The notes: generated from the letters alone by a model not told the origin. Positions 1-10,504 are shown, numbered from the stretch's first letter. The stretch: 64,000 nucleotides of DNA from Psococerastis gibbosa (GCA_963971405.1 OZ020485.1:17794001-17858000); one strand, 5' to 3'. A program made the numbers and translations.

Positions 1-469
1 TCGTATAGTATACGAAATATTCCTCTACATTTGGAAACATAGTAGGGTGACGGCCACTTACACCAATTGGCCACAGTTTAGAGAACTTCTTCGACATGGC
101 ATTTGCATGTTAGACATTGCCGAAACCTTTCAGAAAGCAGAATGATAAAACATGTACTATCCGTTATTTTTCACAAACCACGTTCAAGAACAGTGGCCCG
201 TCGGCGTTGGTGATGGCTATATAACATAAAAATACAGAGGAACATTTCATCTACTTTATGACATCTCATTTTTACGTTTTTCTTCGATCAATATTTTCAG
301 TGAAGTTTGATTTCTAACACCCGTGAGGTTTTTCCCTCCAGTTGTCTCGTAATTTAAGCTAAAACTAAGCTCTCCATTGCGTCCCATTATTATTTCACAG
401 ACTCTGACGAGCATATTATTTGTACAACACGTTGACTCGCTGGAACGCATAGGTCGTGAATGGGGGGCT
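1..469. repeat. Repeat-derived flank (family X pieces)
   Basis: No gene seen. Positions about 47-81 (minus) and 225-275 (plus) match a dispersed repeat, called family X here, whose marks are a segment like AACTGTGGCCAATCGGTG followed by GTGACGGC and an arm like AGAGGAACATTTCTTCTAC. Further copies are near 16,100, 27,200, 28,550, 32,950, 39,600, 45,100 and 53,080. This stretch probably also holds the 3'UTR of the zinc-finger gene. Confidence 0.5.
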
Positions 470-1900
470 TCAAGAGTCATTAGAAGGCACATTTTTTTCA
501 AGCCACCGTTGTGAAAAAAACGGACAGCTGTGACTGTAATGATACTTAAAACTGGCCACGACTTTGAATTTATGGTCGCAATACTGGCACGTGTACTTTT
601 TGGCACTACTATGCGTCTTCATGTGTTGCGTGAGGTAGCTCTTTAGCGTAAATGACTTGGAGCAAACACTACACTCGAAGCTCAACGACGTATCATGAAT
701 CGACATGTGATTCTTGAGCGAAGCCGAATTCTGGTAAATTTTTCCGCACACTGTACAGGGAACAGGCGGCCCATGCGTCATTGCTAAATGTTTTTTCAGT
801 CCACTATCATTTTCGAAAAATTTACCACACTTTGTGCATAAACTAGGCTCATAACTGTGCTTTTTTAAATGCATCGACAAATTTCGGGTAAATCGAAATT
901 CCTTGCCACAAATTTCGCATTTATGCATTCCGCTACTTATCTTACGTAAATCACTGCCGTCCATGCCCATTTTGTGTTTACGTTTGTGTTTATAAAGGCC
1001 TACGGGTGTTTTACACGTGAAATCGCACTGGTCGCAAGTCATAGCGGCGTAGTGTACTGATATGTGGTTTTTCAGGTTTGACGCTTGGGTAAAGGCACGT
1101 GAACAGAATTTGCATTTGTACGGTTTCTGCTGGGTATGTGTTCTTGTGTGTCGTACCAGATTAGCGAAGACGTTGAATTCTAAACGACAGGAGCAACAAG
1201 TATAAGGTTTTGTACCGATGTGTGCGCGGAACGCTGATGTAGTGTCGAAAAATTGGCAGCAGCTGCACTGGAACGGTTCGGTTGGAACGCTTCTAAGACA
1301 TAAATGTGCATCTAATTTTTTCTCTGATGTAAAATTTTTGGAACAGTCATTGCATGTAAATGTATGCTTGCCAGGGAATTTTCTAGCATGAGCTCTAAGT
1401 TGCTTCTTTGACATGAACACTCTGCTGCACTCGTCGCAGTGGTAGGTTGAAGAATCAGGCAAATATGGGGCGAATTTTCTTATCTTTACAGGTTTTGTAG
1501 CTTTTGGACGATTGGAGCCATCGTAATCTTTAATTGTACTATTCTCCGCACAATCTCTTTTGCTTGGAGTAATAAATGCAGGTTCATCTTTAATTTGTAC
1601 ATTCTCTACAACAGCATCCTGCTGCATATTATTGACTGTCGTCGTCTCACAAAAATGTGACAGAAGCGCCGACTTATTATAAACGTTCTTATTACATGAA
1701 TGACATGGAACATAGTGATAATCGGGATAATATCGTGCATGTTGAACATATTGTTTCACTGTTTGAAAGCTGTCCCCACACTGTGGGCATAGAAACGGGG
1801 TTTCCCCTGTGTGACTGTTCATATGCTCCGCAAATAAAAAATAGCTAGCAAATACATCACCACAAGTTTCACATTTTTTAAGCTTGTCAGACTTACTCAT
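470..1900 (-). CDS. C2H2 zinc-finger protein, single exon
   Basis: A 476-residue protein made almost wholly of C2H2 zinc fingers, so probably a nuclear DNA-binding transcription regulator. I count about 14 fingers or finger-like units: CETC..HMNSH (residues ~10-30), two irregular ones up to ~85, a linker at ~90-150 rich in charged residues, then a continuous array from ~153 to the end. Classic TGEKP-type linkers are mostly absent (one HTGETP, one HTQQKP), and several fingers have altered spacing or a Cys in place of the last His. No KRAB, BTB or ZAD domain is visible. The start ATG at 1,900 opens directly into the first finger, and the frame has no intron. It lies head to head with Sec5. Orthology is not assignable by eye. 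Confidence 0.88.
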   Translation of the reverse strand: MSKSDKLKKCETCGDVFASYFLFAEHMNSHTGETPFLCPQCGDSFQTVKQYVQHARYYPDYHYVPCHSCNKNVYNKSALLSHFCETTTVNNMQQDAVVENVQIKDEPAFITPSKRDCAENSTIKDYDGSNRPKATKPVKIRKFAPYLPDSSTYHCDECSRVFMSKKQLRAHARKFPGKHTFTCNDCSKNFTSEKKLDAHLCLRSVPTEPFQCSCCQFFDTTSAFRAHIGTKPYTCCSCRLEFNVFANLVRHTRTHTQQKPYKCKFCSRAFTQASNLKNHISVHYAAMTCDQCDFTCKTPVGLYKHKRKHKMGMDGSDLRKISSGMHKCEICGKEFRFTRNLSMHLKKHSYEPSLCTKCGKFFENDSGLKKHLAMTHGPPVPCTVCGKIYQNSASLKNHMSIHDTSLSFECSVCSKSFTLKSYLTQHMKTHSSAKKYTCQYCDHKFKVVASFKYHYSHSCPFFSQRWLEKNVPSNDS

Positions 1901-2619
1901 TTTTTATCCACTTAAAAGCGCCCAAAAAGAAAGATAAATTGTAAATAATATAATTTTGGAGTGACAAGGTTAGGGTAATATGTTGTCAAACAAGTGAAAC
2001 CATTAGTGAAACAAGTAAGGAGTTATGATTTATGAAAAGAAATTGCCAAAGGTACGTCAAAGGAAACTGACATTTTATATTTACTTTTTTCAGTTTTTTG
2101 TTTACTTTTTAATGTAAGATTTTTTGAAGATAATAAAGTCATTATGTTGTAACTGGTAAGATATCTTGTAAATTGCTAATTTGGCTAATTGAAGATGGAT
2201 CAAGTAATACAGTTATTGCGTAACGTCATCTTTAGATCATAAACTCAATACTAGCCAATTTGCGAGTAGATCTACACTAGATAATGTGTAGTTGGTAGTC
2301 AAGGTAAAGGTCGAAACACAGGCCTACGGGGGGCTCGGCAGAATTTCGAACTTCGAAGCCGTCTCTTGACTTGACTTGAGGTGGCGCAATTAGCCAGGAG
2401 GGACTTTTAGCCGTTGTTGTTGTAAAAAAACTGTTTATACAAAATTCATTAATTTTTTGGTAGGTCATTACCACATACCACATTAGTTTCTTCACCTTTT
2501 AAGCAACACTTCTTCCCCAAATGTGTGTCTGAAATTTTCCAACTTGATATATTCTCATACCCTTATGTCTATTTTATTGTACTCGGAAATTTCATGTCTC
2601 GCGGCTAACATTAGGTATT

Positions 2620-2870
2620 CTGGCGTGAGGCCCTTTTCGCACAACACCCCGCCAAGTTGCCCGGCGCTCAGCTGCTTCTCTCCATCCCCTCACATTTAGG
2701 TCTAGCGATCTCACATCCTGTGCAGCCTGGTTAGACCATCTGAGGCGTGCCTTCCAAGGAGCCTACGCAGGTGAGGCTGAGCTTCCCATACCTACCCTTC
2801 TGGTGGCTCTGGACGGGTCCATTCTATGCACGTGGCTAAGCCATTGGAATCGAGTCTACTCTTTGGTTAT
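2620..2870 (-). mobile_element. Non-LTR retrotransposon 3' coding fragment
   Basis: The minus strand reads FQWLSHVHRMDPSRATRR, then after one stop APWKARLRWSNQAAQDV and GWREAAERRATWRGVV. This is the typical C-terminal tail of arthropod LINE open reading frames (WLGH.xRM, GRP.xRW.DQ, W.xAAxDRxxWR). It carries an internal stop and no reverse-transcriptase core. It probably lies within the 5'UTR intron of Sec5. A related tail on the other strand is at 37,840-38,105. Confidence 0.7.
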
Positions 2871-2984
2871 AATTTAGGGCGTGTTGCTAAAACAAGTTCA
2901 TCAACCACGGTTTGAGCCAATTATGCTTATGTTATTCACAGGCATCTAATACCGTTCAATTCATGCCGTTAATTTCATACTGAA

Positions 2985-2999
2985 TTGTTTTAGTTTCAG
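2985..2999 (+). other. Sec5: Splice acceptor in Sec5 5'UTR
   Basis: The stretch TTGTTTTAGTTTCAG ends at 2,999, directly followed by AA and the Sec5 ATG. A pyrimidine tract plus AG placed this close to the start argues that the mRNA has a spliced leader exon, and decides the start at 3,002 since nothing upstream would be in the mature message in frame. Confidence 0.7.
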
Positions 3000-3001
3000 A
3001 A

Positions 3002-5638
3002 ATGTCACGAAGCAATGCCCCAATAGTGACTGGAGTTTCGCCAAACGACGGTCCTCCGGGTACAAAATTAGTCATCCGTGGCGAAAACTTCGGAAGCTCC
3101 GCCAATGAACTCGTCTCGCTCACCATTTGTGAGGCCGATTGTACATTATTGGCGGAATGGAAGAGCCCCAACAAGATTGTCGCGCGTTGCGGAGCAGCCA
3201 AAGGAAAGGGCAGCATCATTGTGACAACGAATCGAGGTGGCGTAGGCACCTGCACCGTGCAATTTCGCTGCTACTCCGAAACCGTTGGTCCAACAAAAGA
3301 AAGCGCTGTTTGGGTCGAAAGTCCTCTACACACGTTAAACTGGCAACGTGGCTCGCTTTCACCGACCAGCTACCAACAAGAAGACCCACTGGGATTGTCA
3401 GTAGAAGTAGCGGAAAAGACTATACCTGTAGATGATTTACATGAGCTGTTTCCGAGTAAATGTGGCGATCTTGGTTCCGAGCAATTCTCGGCCGGTTGGT
3501 TTTTGCTTGAAAATCATCATGCTACCAGTTTTGATGATCTACGAGCTGGGTTATCGTTTTTAAGACGGAAAGTTGAAAATCAAAAAGAAGGGCAGTTGTC
3601 GTTTTTGAAAGCTAATGTTGGCTCGGTTTTAGATCAACTTGATACGCTAGTGAAAATCAGGGAAATGCTTGAAGTTGATAAACGGACTAACCCTGATTTC
3701 ACTTCTTGTTTGGAACGGAAAATTGAGGAAACTAAAGATGAAGGCTATAAATTGTTTGAGGATGTCTTAACACGAAGAGAACGAGCAGATGCGACGCGTA
3801 ATGCTTTAGCCGTGTTGCAGCGGTTTAAATTCTTATTCTGCCTTCCTTCCTCTATTGAGCGTAACGTCAAAAAGGGTGATTTTGATTTAATTATTAACGA
3901 TTACGCTAGAGTTAAACACTTATTCGGTAACACTGATGTAGTTCTCTTCTCTAAATATTTGACTGAAGTCGAATCGCGAATTGAGGCCGTGCGTAATACG
4001 CTACTGCAAAAATTAAAAGATGTAACTCCATCTGTTGAAGACTACGTTAAAATAATTAGGAATTTAATTAATCTTGAAGCTAAAAATGATGTAGCTTGGA
4101 TTGGTATTGAATCTTTTGCTACTTTTCTTAGCCAGAATATGCACGATTTAAAAGATAAATATATTATTATGGAGAGTTCTGAAAGTGCGAAAAAATCTAA
4201 GGCAAGTTACAAGCCTGTGGAGGGGAAACCACCCCGTGTACAATTTGTTGAAGAATTGGTCGATTTAATTGAGATAAAATTATCAGACTTGTGGAAACTG
4301 GGGCAGACTTATTTTGGCGGGGAATTTCAAATCGATATCGACCCTTCGATCCCGGGAAAATTTAAAACAATTGTTCTAAACTGTATTCAAACATTTTCTA
4401 ACCTGTTACGAGCTGCAATACTACCGCATTCTCTAAACAGAAATTCTCAAACGAGGCACACGTATGGCATTTGGTCTAACGCAGGTTTCGACGCCATTTT
4501 ACTTTGGCTACCCCACTGTTTACGTTATTTTCGAGCCTGCTACAGCTGCTTCATCCGCATTGACTTCCCATCGGACGTCCTGGATATTTTCTCAAAACTA
4601 ATCTTTGATCTAAGGCTGTACATTGTGGTGACGCTTTTCCGACAAGCAGCCGACGATATAACACATTTAACTAAAAAAGAACTTTGGCAGATAGATGTTA
4701 AAGAGAAATATGGCGGAATTACACAGCTACCAATACTATTTGATGAATTAGCTAGAAATGTTCTACAGACAGTTCATGAGACAGTGCTTATAGGGGAAGT
4801 TAGGGAGGTACAACTGTTGGAAAACGCTACAGCGCGAAAAGACGTTTCAGCAGCGATTCTAACGTTATTTACAAATTTCGCGGGAGTTCTTGAAATTATG
4901 GGTTTTGTAACTGACGAAGACCAAGGCGAAAGAGCCGCTGTTTTGTCACAGTTAATAGGTACATCTGACGTTCCGAAACCCCATCTAGCCTGCATAACAT
5001 GGGAGCAAAGGCTACTAGCCGTTATGTGTAACTGTGAATACACAGTAGGCGTTACAATCCCTGAGTTACTCGAATACATAAAAACATGCGGATACCCCAT
5101 TAGTCCGGACATGTCTGTAACGGCTAAACAAGCGTTTACTATACTTAACCTAAAAATTCTCGATCAATACCACGAAATTAAATGCGATCCTTTAGTTGGT
5201 ACTATTGAGCCTTCGATGTATCTCCCGAAATTCGACTGGGATATGATTACAATGCCAACAGACGTTCGACCGTACGCTAAAGAAATAATTATGAATCTGA
5301 TAGGCGTTCGTTCTGAGTTGTACAGGGTGCCAACGGTAGTAGTTCGGAGGGTCATGTGTAAGATTGTGGAGACTGTGGCTGAGGAGGCGGCGCGTTTGAT
5401 GAGCTGTGTTAAAAGTTTTAGCGTGGCCGGAAGTATTCAAGCGCGAGCGGATATCATGGCTATACAAAGCGCTACTAGTGGCTATGCGACAGATAAATCT
5501 CGCAAGTTTTTCAAAGAGGCCGTTGAAAGTATCCCGAAGTTGGACAAGGCGGGAGATACTATTGTTAATAAGATTTTTACAAATTTCCGCAGTCGTATGG
5601 AATTGCAGTTGTTTTGTTTGGATGATTCGGGGAAATGA
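3002..5638 (+). CDS. Sec5: Exocyst complex subunit Sec5 (EXOC2)
   Basis: An 878-residue protein, close to the length I recall for fly (~890) and human (~925) Sec5. Residues ~6-95 form an IPT/TIG immunoglobulin-like domain (IVTGVSPNDGPPGTKLVIRG), which in Sec5 binds the GTPase Ral; the rest matches the helical rod region of exocyst subunits. The exocyst tethers secretory vesicles to the plasma membrane before SNARE fusion. The ATG lies two bases after a strong splice acceptor, so a 5'UTR exon lies upstream. The coding sequence has no intron, unlike Jun and Galpha-o here. It is intact to the TGA at 5,636-5,638 and looks functional. Confidence 0.95.
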   Translation: MSRSNAPIVTGVSPNDGPPGTKLVIRGENFGSSANELVSLTICEADCTLLAEWKSPNKIVARCGAAKGKGSIIVTTNRGGVGTCTVQFRCYSETVGPTKESAVWVESPLHTLNWQRGSLSPTSYQQEDPLGLSVEVAEKTIPVDDLHELFPSKCGDLGSEQFSAGWFLLENHHATSFDDLRAGLSFLRRKVENQKEGQLSFLKANVGSVLDQLDTLVKIREMLEVDKRTNPDFTSCLERKIEETKDEGYKLFEDVLTRRERADATRNALAVLQRFKFLFCLPSSIERNVKKGDFDLIINDYARVKHLFGNTDVVLFSKYLTEVESRIEAVRNTLLQKLKDVTPSVEDYVKIIRNLINLEAKNDVAWIGIESFATFLSQNMHDLKDKYIIMESSESAKKSKASYKPVEGKPPRVQFVEELVDLIEIKLSDLWKLGQTYFGGEFQIDIDPSIPGKFKTIVLNCIQTFSNLLRAAILPHSLNRNSQTRHTYGIWSNAGFDAILLWLPHCLRYFRACYSCFIRIDFPSDVLDIFSKLIFDLRLYIVVTLFRQAADDITHLTKKELWQIDVKEKYGGITQLPILFDELARNVLQTVHETVLIGEVREVQLLENATARKDVSAAILTLFTNFAGVLEIMGFVTDEDQGERAAVLSQLIGTSDVPKPHLACITWEQRLLAVMCNCEYTVGVTIPELLEYIKTCGYPISPDMSVTAKQAFTILNLKILDQYHEIKCDPLVGTIEPSMYLPKFDWDMITMPTDVRPYAKEIIMNLIGVRSELYRVPTVVVRRVMCKIVETVAEEAARLMSCVKSFSVAGSIQARADIMAIQSATSGYATDKSRKFFKEAVESIPKLDKAGDTIVNKIFTNFRSRMELQLFCLDDSGK

Positions 5639-5752
5639 CCCAAGTTTTTTCTAGGTTAGGTCAGAAAATTTGGGGGAATCTCGTTGACCTGGTACACAAG
5701 GCCGGTGAATCGATGGGAAATTTTTCATCAGAGCAAATGGACTGCGGAAGGG

Positions 5753-5887
5753 TTGGTGCAAAACGACAGAGTACTTCAGAAGATTTCACTCGCTGAGCTG
5801 ACGCTAGAGGACGATTTTTCGAAAACCGCACACCGGCGTCAGCTCAGCGTCAAATATCGCCTAAAGGAGACTGTAGTTTTGCACCAA
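5753..5887. mobile_element. Palindromic MITE in the Sec5 3' region
   Basis: Terminal inverted repeats TTGGTGCAAAAC (5,753-5,764) and GTTTTGCACCAA (5,876-5,887), extended to about 17 bp with one mismatch. An inner perfect 14-bp inverted repeat, CGCTGAGCTGACGC at 5,791-5,804 and its complement at 5,836-5,849, makes a hairpin. A related element sits at 53,804-53,934 and shares the inner string TACTTCAGAAGATTTCACTC with different outer bases. No clear target duplication. It is probably transcribed in the Sec5 3'UTR. Confidence 0.7.
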
Positions 5888-6012
5888 TTACTAATATCTC
5901 AGCGTTTCGCTAGCGTTCGAGTCGTCCTTGTGTACAGTAATGTAGAGGGGAACGAGAATTTTATGGATGATTAAATTTACGTGGAGAGACTTGCCGATAC
6001 CATTGGAAAGGA

Positions 6013-6031
6013 AATAAATTTGCTGAATAAA
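6013..6031 (+). terminator. Candidate poly(A) signals of Sec5
   Basis: Two AATAAA hexamers, at 6,013-6,018 and 6,026-6,031, lie about 380 bases after the Sec5 stop. They are the first canonical signals downstream on this strand. Cleavage position cannot be read from sequence. Confidence 0.45.
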
Positions 6032-6637
6032 AGTGGAAATTTTCAAGCGAAACCAGACGTCTCTACCTCCTAATTCCCTCAAATTTTCATGATTTTGTTG
6101 AAGGAGATGTACAGTATCCAGTATTTCCTCTTTTGCTTTGGTTTGCTATCTACCAAATGAATGTTGGCAATGTTATAATAGTATAATTGCTTGATTGTAC
6201 AAATTTGTCCTGAGCCATTGGGCAGTGAGTGGCTCATGTAAAAGTTGGACTTTGGCCATCCCTAAATCGGTCACTTTTAATATTTTTTAAATGTACAATA
6301 CTACACAAGTTTTAAAACAAAGTACCATTTCTAAAGAAATCTACCTTAAATGTAGTAAGTATGCAATGAATATATAACTTATTCATTGAAATAAGTTTTA
6401 GAGTGTTTTTAATACACAGCACTAAAAGGATTGTTTTAGTTCTGGTGCAATGATTTTCTTTGAAAAGTGATTAGGTACAGAAATTCACACCCTACTTTCA
6501 AATTTAAGGGAAAATTACGTAACTTAAAATTTCTTACGATGCATGAAATACAAATTACTACTGCAAATTTTTTATTTACTATGGCTCAATTGAATAGGGA
6601 CGCACATGCGAATTGTGACAAAACTTCACTGTCAGAT
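6032..6637. other. Intergenic, no gene seen
   Basis: AT-rich sequence between the Sec5 3' end and the first (ACT)n-tailed retroposon. I see no conserved reading frame, RNA gene or inverted repeat in it. Confidence 0.5.
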
Positions 6638-6918
6638 TAGATGCTGAATAACCGGCCGCCATACCAAGTTGAATGAGCAGATAACTTGGTCGTGTGCACA
6701 GTGCCGGTAGTGAAACATGGCAGGACTTGTCCTGGTCACCTCCGAACTAATCGTGTGACTTCACTGTGTTTCCCAAGTGGTTCGGAATCCACCACAATCA
6801 GGAGGTCCACTGTTCTCTGGGCTGGCGTAGGACAGTCAAGTCGGGGTCGCTCTATGAGCCCAAATATGAGGCCTAAGTCGTTATTAACCCGACGAACACT
6901 ACTACTAGATGCTGAATA
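6638..6918 (+). mobile_element. (ACT)n-tailed SINE-like retroposon, family A
   Basis: The body at 6,651-6,905 starts CCGGCCGCCATACCAAGTTG and ends in ACACTACTAC. It is bounded by a perfect 13-bp target duplication, TAGATGCTGAATA at 6,638-6,650 and 6,906-6,918. It contains a B-box-like string GGTTCGGAATCC. Other copies: 9,240-9,510, 26,489-26,727, 30,820-31,300 (split), 32,081-32,452, 54,151-54,425 and 59,279-59,480. This copy lacks an internal segment (CCAGCGGACCAG...) that the 54-kb copy keeps. It is non-coding; mobilisation in trans by a LINE is inferred. Confidence 0.85.
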
Positions 6919-7049
6919 CAGTTTTCATAGAAACGAAACTTAACTCCGTTTTTGCGGCAAAAGGATCGCCGACCGTCTATTGCAGCCAATTTTCCGCATT
7001 ACCGCTCGAGGATACCCTTGATGAAGTTTTGGGTCACCCTTACAGGGTC

Positions 7050-7290
7050 TTATCAAATTTTCTCTTGTTCCTTCCTGGGTAACCTAGTCTGCAGTCGGAG
7101 GTAGCCCAGAGCCTCACATTCCAAAAGAATACGTTCTGCTGTTTGGTACGCCATGCTACTTGGTTCCATTATAAACACCAATTTTATGCAGATGTGAGAT
7201 GGTATCATGATGGTTGACAATGTCCGGTTAAAAGTCCAACTATTTTCTTATCTCTAACCTCAGTAAGGAATTTCCCCGGGCGAACTCCCA
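7050..7290 (-). mobile_element. LINE tail fragment with Cys/His knuckle remnant
   Basis: The minus strand reads IVGLLTGHCQPS, then in another frame YHLTSA and MAYQTAERILLECEALGYLR. This is a decayed version of the C-terminal region seen in the nearly intact element at 39,651-42,480 (LTGALTGHCHVNYHL...TAEHIICSCP). Frameshifts and stops make it a dead fragment. Confidence 0.6.
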
Positions 7291-9239
7291 GTCTTTTTAA
7301 AACCCGGTCTTCGGACAGTATTCTGCCTTACCACGCTCTAGCTATCTACCAACCAGTGTGCGAACATACTCGTATGAAATGCCGCAAGCTGGTTCTGGAC
7401 CGATAAGTGGTGAATTCTAACTCGTCAGCACGCTCGTTCTCTTTTCGCTCCCTTATGACCTGGTACCCATTCCAGGATAATTATGTTCTTACCAAGTCTG
7501 AGGATAACATTTTTTTTTACCTTAGTGTCTGTTTCGCTTCTATAAAAATCTGCATTTCAGCCCCAAATGTAACAACCAAGTTTTGTCTCAATTCACTCAT
7601 GCGTTTCTCTTCACCCGTTTTTTTAGGTAGGTACTGCTTTTTTATAGGTTCCACAACTATTATGGATATGTAGATTTGCGATAAATGAGGGGTTTTTTGC
7701 ACCAGGTCAGCATACTGCACCTAAATGGCTAAACACATACCATACACCGATTGTACAGTTTGGCAAATTGATTCTGTAGGGGTAGGCAAAGTGTTAGAGG
7801 CCTACTTTTTACTACCTATTGCTTATGTACGGTATGACAATACACACAATCATCTTATTTCCAACCATTCTTTATTACCCCATCATAAAAATAGGGGCGA
7901 GATTGTCAGGGCTGCCGTAAGAGACTCAAGAGGGGGGAAAAGCAAAGTGTGAATTCGAAAATATTGCATCCCTTAGCAGAAATACTCCTCGATATTTTTA
8001 TATTTGATTCGTGCCCGTCTAAAACATCGATTGGCCACACAGATTATTTCTATCAGTTCCACTACCGGCCTGAATGAAGTAATAAGACGCCTGAATGTGT
8101 AGTATTTCACTACTATATTAAATATATTAATTTATGAGAGAACATTGCAAAATATAGCACTTCAGGCAATAAAACAATCATACAAACATAGTTTTACAAG
8201 CTTAACTTTTTATTAACTTACACTCTACTGGTAAAAAACATACATTTTATTCTTATGTATAATGTACAATCTAATATTAAGTAACTGCAATTAGGCCAGG
8301 CACAGCGGCTATATTTACATCATTGCAGTTTTGTAGTTTATATTTTTTTCCCTTTTGCATGTGAACATTCTCAATTTCCATATTATTACAACAAGAATTC
8401 AGTAAAAGTTTTAACTAAGTCTATCAAATATGGTAGGTAAAATAATGTGTAGGACAGCCAAATTGCGGTTACCAAGGAGCGACAAGAATAGACGCAGAAA
8501 TATGATGGACCACTTTCGCATCGGAAATTGCTGACGCCCAACCAAACAGATCATGGGTGCCGTCATTTCTCTGGACTTCTATATGAAAGAGTTTCATTAT
8601 AAAATAGCAAATTTAACTGAATTACACTTCATATTGTACTTCTACGGTTGTTTCGGAACTACGCCTACACAACAACCAGCAAGTTTTCGAGTTCTAACAG
8701 GTTTTGGCGGTCCTAAACCGGAAGTACACGATTATTGCGACGACTGATCAACAGGGTGCAAATTGTTCAGATAGGTTTCTTGACATGAGCCTGCACGTCA
8801 AGAGTTTTAACAAGAATCAGTAAGTTTCCGAAAGCTACGGCCAGAGAAATATTAAAATGTATGTCAAATTTTAGCATAGACTCCGTTCGAATAAACACTG
8901 CTAATGAGTCCGTTAGTTACTTATCAGTTCGAATGTGACCTTTGGAACATTCTAATTACGTAATATGGCACTTGAACCAACTCTTATACTGGTTTATACA
9001 GGACAATTTTATGTAATTTCCAGCCTAGGCCTTAGGATATAAGATAAAATAAATAAAAATAAAAATCAAATTGATGTTTTTTGGAATAAATAGTTATAAA
9101 CCAATTCTTCGTTAACACATGAAATAATTGCAGACTTTTTCAAAGTTTTCCTTTATAAGCTCAAAGGTTTCCTTTTTTTAGAAATAAGAAAACGTTAAGT
9201 AGATGGCTGGATAACCCGATTTTTTTTCTAACGTCAGCT
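7291..9239. other. Intergenic, no gene seen
   Basis: No protein-coding or RNA gene can be supported here. Short open frames have no recognisable domain and biased, repeat-like composition. It lies between the Sec5 gene and the 3' end of Jun. Confidence 0.5.
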
Positions 9240-9510
9240 TTAAGCAGGGAGTCTGTTTATTAAATAGAGGCGCCCTAAGGGCAGACTCCTTCACCTGGGG
9301 GAGAACGGGAGTTGACTGACAGGTAGGACCTCCTGATTATAGTGGATTTCGAACCACTTGGGGAACATAGTAAAGTCACACGATTAATTCGGAGGTGACG
9401 CACGTACGTAGACTGACTGGTATAGTCTCAGCGCGTTATCATGTTGCCCTGCCAGCGCTGTGCACACTACCAAGTTTGCCGCAGTTTGAAACACGCTCTG
9501 CTCTCATGCA
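9240..9510 (-). mobile_element. Family A retroposon, long divergent subfamily
   Basis: Minus-orientation copy of the family described at 6,638. The shared core (GGACCTCCTGATTATAGTGG at about 9,327) is joined to a distinct 5' part (GCAGACTCC...GGGAGTTGACTGACAGG) also present in the copy at 32,081-32,452. The terminal part is degraded, and no target duplication was identified. Confidence 0.7.
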
Positions 9511-9975
9511 TAATAGGGTGGTTTATATTTTAAACTTAATTTAATACTTGAGCTACAAAGATTTGGTCTCGTCAACTAACTGGTGGAGGATTATTTCATA
9601 CACCATATTATTAGGTGTTTTTCATAATTATATAATTCAATAATATGCCCTTCTTCCACCCAGGTAGCATACACCTGTTTTTTTTTTTTTAATGGAGTTT
9701 ACGTTGCTAAAATTATCGATGCACGAATTTATGCATACAAAGAGCGACAACTACATAAGATAAGCTTACTATTGGTTGATTTTCATAGGCAGAATTGCCT
9801 TTTTATGATAATTTCCACAAGAGTCAATCGGAGGGGAAAGCGTTACAAGTGTAATATTGAAATATCTCATGAAAAATCTGATATGCTCTTAAAAAGAAAA
9901 CGTTTTGCTCTTTGAAAACTCGCAATCTAAATAACTTTGTTACCTTATAAATGGACTCTTATGGCGGACAAAAAA

Positions 9976-10135
9976 AGCCAAAAAGGTTAGCCAACATAGA
10001 GTACTTAATTTAATTGACCCTTACACGATGCCGTATCTTACCCGGCTGGCATAAATTAACTCTTATTGCGCATAAAAAGAGCCAAAAAGGTCGGCCAACA
10101 TAGAATACGTAATTTACTTGACCCTTACACGACGT
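9976..10135 (-). repeat. Tandem repeat in the Jun 3' flank
   Basis: Two direct repeats about 55 bp long and 104 bp apart, at 9,976-10,031 and 10,080-10,135, share AGCCAAAAAGGT..GGCCAACATAGA and TTGACCCTTACACGA. They end about 30 bases below the Jun stop codon, so they are probably in its 3'UTR. Confidence 0.7.
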
Positions 10136-10156
10136 CGAAGCAAACCAATAAAGAAG

Positions 10157-10162
10157 TTTATT
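10157..10162 (-). terminator. AATAAA two bases after the Jun stop
   Basis: The minus strand reads TAG-G-AATAAAC. The hexamer is canonical but so close to the stop that use as the sole poly(A) signal would leave a 3'UTR of only some 20-30 bases. It may be fortuitous. Confidence 0.3.
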
Positions 10163-10163
10163 C

Positions 10164-10394
10164 CTACCAATGCCCTTTAATAGGACAGCCTGCATTGACA
10201 TGGTCCAGCACCTGTGCCTTAAGAACACAAACTTGGTCCTTGAGCTTCATAACATAACTACTCAGCTGGCAATTCTCGTCCTTCAGGCCTTTCACCTTGT
10301 CCTCCAACTTGGCTATCCGCTCCAACTTTCTTCGCCTGCACTTAGACGCAGCTACTCGGTTTCTCTGTCGCTTCCGTTCCAGCTTAATGATCTC
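10164..10394 (-). CDS. Jun: Jun, last coding exon: bZIP domain
   Basis: Encodes 76 residues beginning [20 protein letters not shown], the basic DNA-contact region with the Asn..Ala-Ala..Cys-Arg signature of AP-1 proteins. A leucine zipper with five leucines at exact seven-residue spacing follows (LEDKV, LKDEN, LSSYV, LKDQV, LKAQV). It ends [13 protein letters not shown] and a TAG at 10,164-10,166. The acceptor CTTATTTCAG precedes the first GAG. As a Jun bZIP it dimerises with itself or Fos and binds TGAGTCA or TGACGTCA sites in the nucleus. The product is a transcription factor downstream of JNK signalling in animals. Confidence 0.96.
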   Translation of the reverse strand, partial: EIIKLERKRQRNRVAASKCRRRKLERIAKLEDKVKGLKDENCQLSSYVMKLKDQVCVLKAQVLDHVNAGCPIKGHW

Positions 10395-10504
10395 CTGAAA
10401 TAAGAAAATTCATATTTTAGTACCATTCGGCAGTAAGTCATGCTTTCGCCTGTTTCAATTCGTCAATGGTAAGCTTGCCTCAGTTTGCCCATAATCCCTT
10501 GTAG

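Larger units (their letters stand above)
1901..3001. promoter_or_regulatory. Shared 5' region of zinc-finger gene and Sec5
   Basis: The two genes diverge from this 1.1-kb region, so their promoters must lie here. Possible splice donors for a Sec5 non-coding first exon are ACAA|GTAAGG near 2,015 and CTG|GTAAG near 2,154. A good acceptor (TTTTAGTTTCAG, AG at 2,998-2,999) ends two bases before the Sec5 ATG. No clear TATA box was found. Which donor is used is unknown. Confidence 0.5.

Noticed and set aside
256-606. A 116-residue minus frame next to the zinc-finger gene
   Set aside because: It overlaps the zinc-finger coding end in another frame and the repeat flank; composition does not look coding.
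5684-5974. A 96-residue frame after Sec5
   Set aside because: It runs through a palindromic MITE and has no domain; it is 3'UTR or element sequence.
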